Part shown: positions 35,591-46,243 of the stretch, one piece after another
How positions within the stretch are numbered: the first letter of the stretch is position 1
Layout of the letters: each line of letters begins with the position of its first letter
Assembly: GCA_040218145.1 (NCBI GenBank)
Contig: JAVJQK010000037.1
Span: forward strand, 62,001-126,000
From: Sandaracinaceae bacterium
Lineage (GTDB): Bacteria > Myxococcota_A > Polyangia > Polyangiales > Sandaracinaceae
Reading direction: 5' to 3'
Length of the DNA stretch: 64,000 nucleotides
The notes under the pieces: model-generated
Told to the model about the DNA's origin: nothing
The model's input: the letters and a program-made list of their open reading frames with translations, nothing else
The model's database searches: none
Translations under genes and position numbers: made by a program

Positions 35591-37592
35591 ATGTCGCGCT
35601 CGTCATTCGCCAGGCTGGTTGCATGGACCGCGTGTCTGTTCTTGCTCGCGTGTGAGCCCAGCGCCGTCCCGCCGTCCGACGGCGCCGTCGACGCAGATGC
35701 TCGGACACGAGCAGACTCCGGCCCCGTCGAGCCATGCGAGAGCGATGCACAGTGCCGCGACGAGCTGTTCTGCAACGGCGCCGAGCGCTGCGCGCCCGGA
35801 GCGGCTGGTGCGGATGCGCGTGGCTGCGTCTCCGCCGATTCGCCTCGCTGCATGGAGAGCCAAACGTGCGATGAGGACATGGAGCGCTGTTTCAGCGACT
35901 GCGACGTCGAGAGCGACGCGGACTCGGACGGGGCGCGGGCGGTCGAGTGCGGAGGCGACGACTGCGACGACTCGGACCCGCTCGCGTTTCCTGGAGCTGC
36001 CGAGGTCTGCGACGTCGACGGTCGAGATGAGGATTGCGAGCCGTCGACCTTCGGCCCCGACCTCGACGGGGCTGGATGGCGATGGCTTTCTTGCGACCGA
36101 CGCTGGCTGCAGCGGTGGACCGCGAGGTGGCTTCCCGCGCACGGACTGCCACGACGGTCAGATCGCGATCAACCCGGACGCCGACGAGCGATGTGACTCG
36201 GTCGACCACGACTGTGACGGATCCGTTGACGAAGCTCCGTCGAGCGCCTCTTGCCCGTCCGATTCGCGCACGACCTATGCGTGCGTGATGGAGAGCTGTT
36301 CGGTCGCGGCGTGCGGCGCGGGGTTCGGAGACTGCGACGCGAGTGACGGCAACGGGTGCGAGCAGGCGCTGGACTCGGTCGCGCACTGCGGCGCTTGCGG
36401 AGTGAGCTGCGCGTGGGAATGCGGTTCATCGCTTTGCGCCGACCCCACCGCTGTGACGTCAGGCTACGACCACTCGTGCGCCGTCACGTCCGCGGGACGC
36501 GTCAGATGTTGGGGCGCCAACGACCTCGGTCAGCTCGGACTCGGGTCCACGAGCATGGCTCCCTCGCTGCGCCCGGCGGCCACGGTGGAGCGAGTTACGA
36601 TGCCCATTGGGGTGGCACCCCTCGAGGGGGTCGCTCAGGTCGGGGTCGGTACGTTCTTCAGCTGTGCCCGGCTCGGAGTCGGGGAGGTGTACTGCTGGGG
36701 CGCGGACGACCGGGCGCAGCTGGGGCAGGGTGGGAGCTCGTCGACCCCGCGGACGCTCGCGCGCAGGCTCCTCCACCGAGACGCCTCCGTGGCATTCGAC
36801 GACGCCGCAGACCTGAGCGTTGGCGCTCTGCACGCGTGTTCTGCGCTGACCAGCGGTGAAGTCGTCTGCTGGGGGAGCAACGATGATCAACAGGCCGGGG
36901 GCGGTGCCAACCCGCTCGCTACGCCTCGGACGGTGCCGGGGCTCGTGGGAGTCGTCGAGGTGTCGGCCGGCAACGAGTCCACATGTGCCCTCCATGGCAC
37001 CGGGCGCGTCAGCTGCTGGGGCAGCAACGACAGCGGTCAGCTCGGCCGCGGCACCACCGGGGGAGACTTCGCAGTACCCGCGGAGGTGGTCGCCCCCGTC
37101 GCTCCGGGGCCCTTGACCGGCATCACCCAGGTGGCCGTGGGCGACGATCATGCGTGCGCGCTCACCAGCGCCGCCGAGGTCGTCTGCTGGGGAGCCAACG
37201 ACTTCGGCCAGCTCGGCGACGGGTCGCTCGCCGCGCGGTCCAGGCCAGTTCGCGTGCTCGAATCGGGAGCACCCCTCGGGGGAGTCGAAGAGATCAGCGT
37301 GGGGTGGTCGCACAGCTGCGCGCGCCTCTCGTCGGGGGAGGTGCGCTGCTGGGGCCGGAACCAGATTGGCCAGCTCGGAGACGGCACCTCCACCACACGC
37401 TCGGCTCCGGTCGCGGTTCGTCGCTCGGGGGCAGTGCTCACGGGGACGACGAGCCTGGGCGCGGCGAACCTCCACACCTGCGCGTTGCGAGGGAGCGAGG
37501 TCGTGTGCTGGGGCCTGAACGCGACCGGACAGCTCGGGGATGGCACGCGCAGCACCCGCCTGGAGGCGGTGCCCGTGCTGCCGCCGCTTTGA
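35591..37592 (+). pseudogene. MopE/RCC1-repeat lipoprotein gene with a one-base frameshift
   Basis: A lipoprotein (lipobox LFLLAC) with a Cys-rich EGF-like part, MopE-type metal-binding motifs (ECGGDDCDDSDPLAFPGA; RCDSVDHDCDGSVDE) and about seven RCC1 repeats (SGYDHSCAVTSAGRVRCWGA type). The first part reads in one frame to about 36067. After GGGG at 36068-36071 the same protein goes on one base later (GAC then GGG CTG GAT GGC). Removing one G restores one open frame of 666 codons to 37592. The unshifted frame stops at 36196. Either a true frameshift or a sequencing slip in the G run. RBS GAGGGA 10-15 nt before ATG 35591. Confidence 0.75.
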
Positions 37593-37604
37593 GGCGACGA
37601 AGGG

Positions 37605-39752
<2,148 letters not shown>

Positions 39753-39828
39753 CGAGGACGGCTCCGGGGTGAAGGATTGGCTGGAGTATTCCAGCGCCGG
39801 GGCCCCGCGAGAAGGGCCACGGCGAGGT

Positions 39829-39857
39829 TTGACAGTGCCGGGGGCGCCGTCTACAAA
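39829..39857 (+). promoter_or_regulatory. Sigma-70-type promoter of metK
   Basis: Perfect -35 TTGACA (39829-39834), 17-nt spacer, -10 TACAAA (39852-39857). The predicted start is about 50 nt before the metK ATG. A possible hairpin (CUCCCGC with GCGGGGG, 39863-39892 region) is in the leader; no riboswitch family was recognised. Confidence 0.7.
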
Positions 39858-39916
39858 GCGCCCTCCCGCAGGCGCGCGCGCGTGAGGCGGGGGCGATTAG
39901 CAAGGGGTAGAGATAG

Positions 39917-41188
39917 ATGGCTGGGAAGTTGTTCACGTCGGAGTCGGTCACCGAGGGCCACCCGGACAAGATCTGCGACAACGTCTCTGACGCGGTCCTC
40001 GACGCGGTCCTCGAGCAGGACCCGAACGGGCGCGTGGCGTGCGAGACGATGGTGAAGACCGGCTACGCGATCATCGCGGGCGAGATCACCACCACCGCGC
40101 AGCTCGACTACCCGAAGATCGTTCGCAAGGCGATCGCCGACATCGGCTACACGAGCAGCGACATGGGCTTCGACGCCCACAGCTGCGCCGTGCTCAGCGC
40201 GGTCGAGCAGCAGTCGCCCGACATCGCCCTCGGCGTCGACGCCGAGACCAGCAAGAGCAAGGACCAGGGCGCCGGCGACCAGGGGCTCATGTTCGGCTTC
40301 GCGTGCGACGAGACGCGCGAGCTGATGCCGATGCCCATCCAGCTGTCGCACAAGCTCACCAAGAAGCTCGCGCAGGTTCGGAAGAACAAGAAGCTCCCGT
40401 GGCTGCGGCCGGACGGCAAGAGCCAGGTCACCTGCGAGTACGACGAGGACGGCAAGGTCACCCGGATCGACGCCATCGTGCTGAGCACGCAGCACGACCC
40501 CTCCATCAAGCACCGAGCGCTCAAGGAGGCGATCATCGAAGAGGTCGTCCGCCCGATGGTGCCGGCGAAGCTCATCGACAAGAAGACCAAGTTCCACATC
40601 AACCCGACCGGGCGCTTCGTGCTCGGCGGTCCGTACGCGGACGCGGGGCTGACCGGTCGCAAGATCATCGTGGACACCTACGGCGGCATGGGTCGTCACG
40701 GCGGCGGCGCGTTCAGCGGCAAGGACCCGTCGAAGGTCGACCGCAGCGCGGCGTACTTCACCCGCTACGTCGCCAAGAACATCGTCGCGGCGAAGCTCGC
40801 GAGGCGCTGTGAGGTCCAGGTCGCGTACGCGATCGGCGTCGCGAAGCCCATGGGCGTGTACGTGACGACCTTCGGCACGGGCGTGGCCGACGACGACAAG
40901 ATCGCGAAGGCGGTCGGCAAGCTCTTCGATTTCCGGCCCCGCGCGATCGTCGAGACGCTCGACCTGCTTCGCCCGATCTACCGCCCCACCGCGGCGTACG
41001 GGCACTTCGGTCGCAGCGAGAAGACCTTCACCTGGGAGAACGCGGATCGCGCGGCCGAGCTCGCCGAGGCGGTCCTGGGCTCGAAGGCGAAGACCCGCAA
41101 CGGCGCCACCAACGGCTCGCCGCGCCCCAAGAAGAAGGCGGCCAAGAAGGCCGCGTCGAAGTCGAAGAGCGCGAGCGCTTCTCGCTGA
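39917..41188 (+). CDS. metK: S-adenosylmethionine synthetase
   Basis: 423 residues. Family motifs: [17 protein letters not shown] at the N-terminus, [31 protein letters not shown], and [18 protein letters not shown] (P-loop-like). It makes SAM from methionine and ATP in the cytoplasm. The enzyme body ends near residue 390; the remaining ~30 residues are a Lys/Ala/Ser-rich tail ([16 protein letters not shown]) absent from typical MetK. GGGG at 7-12 nt before the ATG (AAGGGGTAGAGATAG) is the ribosome site. Its promoter is at 39829-39857. Confidence 0.97.
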   Translation: MAGKLFTSESVTEGHPDKICDNVSDAVLDAVLEQDPNGRVACETMVKTGYAIIAGEITTTAQLDYPKIVRKAIADIGYTSSDMGFDAHSCAVLSAVEQQSPDIALGVDAETSKSKDQGAGDQGLMFGFACDETRELMPMPIQLSHKLTKKLAQVRKNKKLPWLRPDGKSQVTCEYDEDGKVTRIDAIVLSTQHDPSIKHRALKEAIIEEVVRPMVPAKLIDKKTKFHINPTGRFVLGGPYADAGLTGRKIIVDTYGGMGRHGGGAFSGKDPSKVDRSAAYFTRYVAKNIVAAKLARRCEVQVAYAIGVAKPMGVYVTTFGTGVADDDKIAKAVGKLFDFRPRAIVETLDLLRPIYRPTAAYGHFGRSEKTFTWENADRAAELAEAVLGSKAKTRNGATNGSPRPKKKAAKKAASKSKSASASR

Positions 41189-41297
41189 GCGGGCGCTGGT
41201 TCGCAGGGTGAGGCTCCGCGGCAGGACCGTGGGGCCTCGTCTCGTTAAGGCCGCTGACAGCCGGCGGGTGTGCTCGGTCGAGGGTAGGATCGCGCCC

Positions 41298-42941
41298 ATG
41301 CGGCGGTGGATCTGCGTGTGCGCGCTCCTCGGGGCGTGCGGTGGCGGGGGCGGAGAGGGCGACGCGGCGCTGGACGCGCCCGCGGTCGTGGACGCGGCGG
41401 GACCGCGGGACTGGCCAGCGGCGGAGGTGCCTGCGGTCACCGAGCCCGAGCCGGGGATCCGGCGTGAGGTGCTGACCCTGGAGGGGCACCCTGCGCCGCC
41501 GAATCCCAGCACCGGGGACGCGACCCCCGACGCGCTCGACCGCGTCCAGGTCGTTCGCTACTCGGGGATGGACGAGCCCGACGTGCGCGCCGTCGTCGTG
41601 GCGATGCCGGGCATCTTCGGGGGGGCAGGGAGCTTCGACCCGTTGGCGCGCAACATGGTGAGGCGCTCGCTCGCGGACGCGCCGATCGAGGTCTGGGTCA
41701 TCGACCGCCGGAGCAACCTCCTGGAGGACCTGCGGGGGCTCGACGCGGCGGAGGCCTCGGGAGACGCGGACATCGCGCGGGGCTACTACTTCGGGGGGGA
41801 GACCGTCGGAGGGGAGCGGTTCGAGGGCTTCCGCTCGCAAGAAGACGTGCCTTATATGAGCGAGTGGGGGCTCGAGACACACCTCGAGGACCTTCGCCGC
41901 GTCATCGAGCGCGTGCCCGCGGAGCGGGTGTTCTTGATGGGGCACTCGCTCGGCGCGTCGATGACCGAGGCCTTCGCGGCGTGGCGCTTCGGATCGGTGA
42001 GGGGGGCCGAGCTGGTCGCGGGGCTGATCCTCGTCGACGGTGCCGCGGGGACTTCGCCGCTGACCGAGACGGAGTATCGGGAGGGCACCAGCGGCGGCTT
42101 CATGGCGGTGCCCGGCGTCGACGCCATCCGCTCCTCGACGCGGTACCTGGCGCTGCCGCTCCTCGGCGTCGAGGTGTACCCGCGCGCGGAGATCGCGGCG
42201 ATGGATGCGCTCTGGGCTCCCGACGAAGTTCGCGTCGACCGGGGTCGCGCCATGGTGCTCTCGACCCTCATGAGCATCCCGGTCGGGCGCCTCCCGCCCA
42301 TGACCAACGCGGGGGCCTTCGGCTTCGCGTTCGACGACCAATCGAACGGCCTGAGCTTCGCCGCCGTCGGCATGGGGCGTCCCACGGGGGGACCGGTCGA
42401 GCCCTACGAGAGCCTGTTCGGGAGCACGCTCGAGCGACCGAGTGACTCGGACGCGACCTACGATTGGATCGACGCTCGGGACGTCGATCCCCCCGAGTTG
42501 ACTCCGCTGGCGAACCTGGCGCACAGCTGGATCGACGGGCGGACGAACTTCGCGGAGTGGTACTTCCCGGTACGATTGACGCTGGATCTGGCGGCCGTCG
42601 GGGGCCTCGCGGTGGACCCGGACGGATGGCAGGCCGAAGCGGGATTGCGCGCCTTCGACGGCGCGCTCGTGGATGCCCCGATCCTGGCCGTCGCGGCGGC
42701 GCTGGCTCCGGCTGAGCGCTACGAAGCGGTCCGCGCCCGCGCCGCGCCGGTGGGTGACGGGCGACCGAACGCGGGGGCGACCCGGGACGAAGCGTCGGGG
42801 TTCTCGGTGGTGGACGCGAGCGCGCAGACACACATCGACCCGCTCAGCGCGGCGGACGTGCCGGAGAACCCGGTCCCGGGCGCGGTTCTGGAGTTCGTGT
42901 ATGGGAACGCGGCGGGTGGGCGCGTGCCGCTGGTGCCGTAG
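41298..42941 (+). CDS. Alpha/beta-hydrolase lipoprotein
   Basis: 547 residues. Lipobox ALLGAC, Gly and Asp/Ala linker, then an alpha/beta-hydrolase with nucleophile elbow GHSLGAS (Ser217) and the oxyanion segment AMPGIFGGAG. The family acts as esterases or lipases; the substrate is unknown. The long C-terminal part (300-547) is helical with no clear hits. TAGGAT (41285-41290) ends 7 nt before the ATG. The stop codon sits inside the first copy of a downstream repeat array, so the last residues may come from the repeat. Confidence 0.75.
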   Translation: MRRWICVCALLGACGGGGGEGDAALDAPAVVDAAGPRDWPAAEVPAVTEPEPGIRREVLTLEGHPAPPNPSTGDATPDALDRVQVVRYSGMDEPDVRAVVVAMPGIFGGAGSFDPLARNMVRRSLADAPIEVWVIDRRSNLLEDLRGLDAAEASGDADIARGYYFGGETVGGERFEGFRSQEDVPYMSEWGLETHLEDLRRVIERVPAERVFLMGHSLGASMTEAFAAWRFGSVRGAELVAGLILVDGAAGTSPLTETEYREGTSGGFMAVPGVDAIRSSTRYLALPLLGVEVYPRAEIAAMDALWAPDEVRVDRGRAMVLSTLMSIPVGRLPPMTNAGAFGFAFDDQSNGLSFAAVGMGRPTGGPVEPYESLFGSTLERPSDSDATYDWIDARDVDPPELTPLANLAHSWIDGRTNFAEWYFPVRLTLDLAAVGGLAVDPDGWQAEAGLRAFDGALVDAPILAVAAALAPAERYEAVRARAAPVGDGRPNAGATRDEASGFSVVDASAQTHIDPLSAADVPENPVPGAVLEFVYGNAAGGRVPLVP

Positions 42942-43089
42942 TAGAAACCGAGGTCGCTGGTGCCGTAGTAGAAACCGAGGTCGTAGTGTGTGCGACCGAG
43001 GTCGTCTCGCCGCCGTCTTGCAGCTGGTGCCGTAGTAGAAACCGAGGTCGTAGTGTGTGCGACCGAGGTCGTCTCGCCGCCGTCTTGCA
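42929..43089. repeat. 67-bp tandem repeat with an extra 27-bp copy
   Basis: A 27-bp unit (begins GCTGGTGCCGTAGTAG) occurs at 42929-42955, 42956-42982 and 43023-43049. With a 40-bp partner (GTAGTGTGTGCGACCGAGG...) it makes exact 67-bp repeats at 42956-43022 and 43023-43089. The first copy holds the stop codon of the hydrolase gene. The sub-motif ACCGAGGTCG recurs five times. All copies are perfect, so the array is young. Confidence 0.92.
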
Positions 43090-43291
43090 GCCGAGCACCA
43101 GATCACGGTCCCAGGGTGTCTCTGCCCGGCCCAGATGGGTCCTCCGAGACCCAACTGACACCGAGTTCACTCCCGCTGACGCCAAGAAAGCGTGGCACTC
43201 CTCCCTCGAGCCGCCATCAGACGGCCTCCGGACGCACCGGTGCGAGCCCACCCTTGGAGGAGAGCCTGAACCGTCCCACGCTGTCGTGAAT
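43090..43291. other. Non-coding spacer next to the transposase-like gene
   Basis: No gene is visible. It holds a hairpin TGGGTC/GACCCA (43136-43153, 6-nt loop) and a 12-bp palindrome CGCACC|GGTGCG (43233-43244). With the repeat array before it, the stretch 42942-43291 lacks coding capacity. Confidence 0.6.
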
Positions 43292-44194
43292 CTACGTCTC
43301 TGGAGGCAAGTCGCTCTCGCAGGGCGCGCGGTGGAAGACGCGCATCCACCAGGTGCCCGCCGGCCACACGACGTTCCGGTCCCCGGAGGTCCAGCGCTCT
43401 CGGCAGTCGTCGTAGCAGGCGTACCATCCACGGATCTCCCGCAGCTTCGCGCGCGCCAGCGCGACCTGGCCGCGACCCACCTTGAAGAGCGGGTTGATGC
43501 GGCCCCGCTCCTCGACTCTCGTGGAGCGTACCTCGTGGGAGATCCTCACCGCGCGCTTGGCGCCGAGGTAGCCCTTGCCTTCCGCGGCACGCTCCCTGTG
43601 AATCTCGCTGAGGAGCCCCTCGAGCTCCACCTTCACCTCACGCCGCACGGCTTCCTCGCTGCCGTAGTGGTCCACAACCCACTGCGGCAGGGTAAGCGTG
43701 ATTTCGACCTTGGCCGGCCACCGCGCGGAGCGAAAGTATGGGAGATTGGGTCTTCTCGCGATGATTCTGCGCCGCCCGAGCTGCTTCGGGAGCACGATGA
43801 CGCCGGGGTAGTCTTCGGGTCGTTTAACGACGCCCGCGGCGACGGGGTTTGCGATAATGTAGGCGAGGTCCTCGACGAAGGCCTCGGGCGTGCAGATCTC
43901 GAGCCCCGCCGTGCTGCTCTTGTTGAAGACCTCCTCGTCCCAGTCCCGCAGGCCTTTGGTGGCCGCCGCCAGGTTCCGGTGGAAGTCTGCGTAGAAGTCT
44001 GGCGCGAGGCTGTGCGGGTCGCTCATGGAGTAGTGTGGATGGGTCGCCATGCCGGTCATCGCGTGTAGCTCGATGCCGTGCTCCTCCGCCGCGAGCCCTG
44101 CGCAATACCACATGGCGTTCTGCATCTCGCCGTTGGCGTCGGGGCGCAACAGGAAGAAACGCTGAACCGTCCGCCGGGAGACGGTGAGTGTCAT
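43292..44194 (-). CDS. RAYT/Y1-type transposase-like protein (IS200-like family)
   Basis: 300 residues. RRTVQRFFLLRPDANGEM, then GIELHAMTGMATHPHYSMSD, and LAYIIANPVAAGVVKRPEDYPGV fit the REP-associated tyrosine transposase family (Y1_Tnp): RAYT-type 'RRF-LRP', the H-x-H motif region and the 'Y-I-ANPV-AGLV' end. The HUH motif reads HPH. Such proteins act on REP-type hairpins. No inverted IS ends were found, so it may be a domesticated single copy. ATG 44194 has GGAAGA upstream. The TTG and ATG further up (44242, 44224) are less supported. Confidence 0.7.
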   Translation of the reverse strand: MTLTVSRRTVQRFFLLRPDANGEMQNAMWYCAGLAAEEHGIELHAMTGMATHPHYSMSDPHSLAPDFYADFHRNLAAATKGLRDWDEEVFNKSSTAGLEICTPEAFVEDLAYIIANPVAAGVVKRPEDYPGVIVLPKQLGRRRIIARRPNLPYFRSARWPAKVEITLTLPQWVVDHYGSEEAVRREVKVELEGLLSEIHRERAAEGKGYLGAKRAVRISHEVRSTRVEERGRINPLFKVGRGQVALARAKLREIRGWYACYDDCRERWTSGDRNVVWPAGTWWMRVFHRAPCESDLPPET

Positions 44195-44292
44195 CTGATC
44201 TTCCACGATTCGGGCGCGTGTCATGTCGACACGGCATGTCAAGATGTATGCCGGAATGTCGTGCTAATGATCTCAGCGGGTTACGGGGCCCG

Positions 44293-44312
44293 GGGGTGGC
44301 GGCCGCCACCCC
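44293..44312. repeat. 20-bp perfect palindrome between RAYT and sirtuin genes
   Basis: GGGGTGGCGG at 44293-44302 is the exact inverse of CCGCCACCCC at 44303-44312. A second, 10-bp palindrome CCGCCGGCGG follows at 44314-44323. Located in the divergent region 44195-44367 beside the RAYT gene, so a REP-like target hairpin or an operator is possible. Confidence 0.75.
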
Positions 44313-44367
44313 TCCGCCGGCGGGTCCGCCACTTGACGGCACGGTTCTTCCGTAGTGGGCTGTTGCT

Positions 44368-45192
44368 GTGACCTTGGATAAATCGCGGAAATTGCTCGAC
44401 CTCGGCTCCAGTTCACCCGGCCCCGTCGTCGTGCTCACCGGCGCCGGCATCAGCGCCGACAGCGGCGTCCCGACCTTCCGAGGCGAGGAGGGCTACTGGA
44501 CGGTCGGGAGCAAGAACTACCACCCCATGGAGCTCGCCACGCAGCAGGCCTTCCGGGAGATGCCCGAGGAGGTCTGGCGCTGGTACCTCTACCGCCGCAG
44601 CGTCTGCCGCCGCGCCAAGCCGAACGCCGCCCACGAGGCGCTGGTCCGGCTCGAACACGCGCTCGGAGACCGCTTCCTCCTCATCACCCAGAACGTCGAC
44701 GGGCTCCACCTTCGCGCCGGGAGCTCGATGGCGCGCACGTATCAGATCCACGGGAACATCGACTTCATGCGGTGCGAAGGACGGACCGACCTCGTCCCGA
44801 TCCCGCTCGAGGTCGGCGAGGAGTGGGGCCCGGACTCACCCTTCACCGCCGACGCGCGTCGCCGCCTGAGCTGCTGCGAGGGCGACTCTCTCTCGCGCCC
44901 CCACGTGCTCTGGTTCGACGAGTACTACGACGAGGCGCTCTTCCACTTCGAGTCGTCGCTCCGCGCCGCCGCGTCCGCCGCGCTCCTGATCGTCGTCGGT
45001 ACGAGCGGCTCCACCAACTTGCCCATGCAGGTCGGCGGGATCGCCGCGCGGCGCGGCATACCGATGATCGTGATCAACCGCGACCCGAGCCCCTTCAGCC
45101 GCTTCGCCGAGGAGAGCCCCGCGGGACACTTCGTGCAGGGCAGCGCTGGCGAGCACCTGCCGGCGATGGTCGAGCACCTGCTCTCGCGCTGA
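44368..45192 (+). CDS. SIR2-family NAD-dependent protein deacylase
   Basis: 274 residues from a GTG. GAGISADSGVPTFRG (residues 25-39), TQNVDGLH (107-114) and the catalytic His128 in QIHGN are the NAD-binding and active-site motifs of sirtuins, which remove acyl groups from lysine. The usual two CxxC zinc pairs are not complete: only Cys136 and adjacent Cys169-170 are present. The 'VWFGE' motif reads LWFDEYYDE. An atypical sirtuin, possibly zinc-free. Gene ends 3 nt from the converging epimerase gene. Confidence 0.85.
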   Translation: MTLDKSRKLLDLGSSSPGPVVVLTGAGISADSGVPTFRGEEGYWTVGSKNYHPMELATQQAFREMPEEVWRWYLYRRSVCRRAKPNAAHEALVRLEHALGDRFLLITQNVDGLHLRAGSSMARTYQIHGNIDFMRCEGRTDLVPIPLEVGEEWGPDSPFTADARRRLSCCEGDSLSRPHVLWFDEYYDEALFHFESSLRAAASAALLIVVGTSGSTNLPMQVGGIAARRGIPMIVINRDPSPFSRFAEESPAGHFVQGSAGEHLPAMVEHLLSR

Positions 45193-45195
45193 CGC

Positions 45196-46194
45196 TCAGA
45201 CCCAGCGGTGCTCGCGGTACCACGCGAGCGCTCGGCGGACGCCCTCTTCGATCGGCACCTCGGGGGCGTAGCCGAAGTCCTCGCGCGCCGCATCGTGCCG
45301 GCAGGTCCACGCCTCCTGCGCGCCCATCTTCGCCTTCTGCCGGTTGAACAACCGCGGCTTCTTGTCGACCTTGGTCGCCAGCTCGCCGCCGATTGCAGCG
45401 AGGTCGACGAGGAACTCGGGCAGGCTCAGCTTCATGACCTTGCGGCCGCTGGCCTCCACGATGGCCTGCTGGAAGGTGCCCCAGGTCACCGGGCGCCCGT
45501 CGCAGATGAAGTACGACTTGCGCGCCGCGGACTCGGAGCGGGCGGCCTCGACGATGGCGCGCACGAGGTCGTCCACGTACACGGCGGAGAACCAGCGATC
45601 TTCGTTGCCGAAGAAGACGTTCCGACCCTTCTCGACCTCCTTGAAGAGGTTGAAGTAGTCGACGTCGCCGGGCCCGTAGACGCCGCCGGGACGGATCACG
45701 GTCCAGGGGATCGAGGGGGTGGCGCGCAGCAGCTCCTCCGCCTCGAGCTTGCTCCGCCCGTAGTGCTCGATGGGCTTGGGCGCGTCGCCTTCGCGGTGGG
45801 GGCGCTCCGCCGCCGACGGTCCGTACGCGGCGAGCGAGGACACGAGCACGAAGCGCTTCACCTCGGGGTGCGCGGCGCGCAGCGCCTCGAGCAGGTGCCG
45901 GGTGGGCATGACGTTCGCGCGCTGGAAGTCTTCGTAGGTGACGCCCTTGGTCGCGCCGGCCACGTGAAAGACCCAGTCCGGCTTCTCGGCGCGCATGACC
46001 TCGGTCAGGCCGTCCACGTCGGCGTAGTCCGCGACGACCGAGCGGCCCTCGCTCGGCGCCGGGGAGCTGCCGCGACGGATCGCCACCACGTCGGCGCCGG
46101 CGTCGAGCAAGGCGCTCCGCAGGTTTCCACCGATGAACCCGCTCGCTCCGGTGATGAGGGCGCGGCCTTCGATCTTCTCGTTCAGTACGGTCAC
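45196..46194 (-). CDS. NAD-dependent epimerase/dehydratase (extended SDR)
   Basis: 332 residues. TGASGFIGGNL is the Rossmann G-x-x-G-x-x-G motif; VSSLAAYGPS and HYGRSKLEAE carry the catalytic Ser-Tyr-x3-Lys; VIRPGGVYGPGD follows, as in sugar epimerases and 3-beta-hydroxysteroid dehydrogenase-like members. Substrate unknown. The GTG at 46194 (MTVLNEK) is chosen; a TTG at 46230 would add 12 unrelated residues. Monocistronic as seen, next to the kinase gene on the same strand (49 nt). Confidence 0.88.
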   Translation of the reverse strand: MTVLNEKIEGRALITGASGFIGGNLRSALLDAGADVVAIRRGSSPAPSEGRSVVADYADVDGLTEVMRAEKPDWVFHVAGATKGVTYEDFQRANVMPTRHLLEALRAAHPEVKRFVLVSSLAAYGPSAAERPHREGDAPKPIEHYGRSKLEAEELLRATPSIPWTVIRPGGVYGPGDVDYFNLFKEVEKGRNVFFGNEDRWFSAVYVDDLVRAIVEAARSESAARKSYFICDGRPVTWGTFQQAIVEASGRKVMKLSLPEFLVDLAAIGGELATKVDKKPRLFNRQKAKMGAQEAWTCRHDAAREDFGYAPEVPIEEGVRRALAWYREHRWV

Positions 46195-46243
46195 GGCCCG
46201 CGTTGTGGTCAATCCACCGCCGCTTGGCAAGCGGGCTCGCCGA

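Noticed and set aside
39858-39916. SAM riboswitch before metK
   Set aside because: The leader is only about 50 nt, and no known SAM riboswitch core was recognised; just one possible hairpin.
42929-43089. CRISPR array
   Set aside because: The copies are contiguous with no variable spacers, and no cas gene is near.
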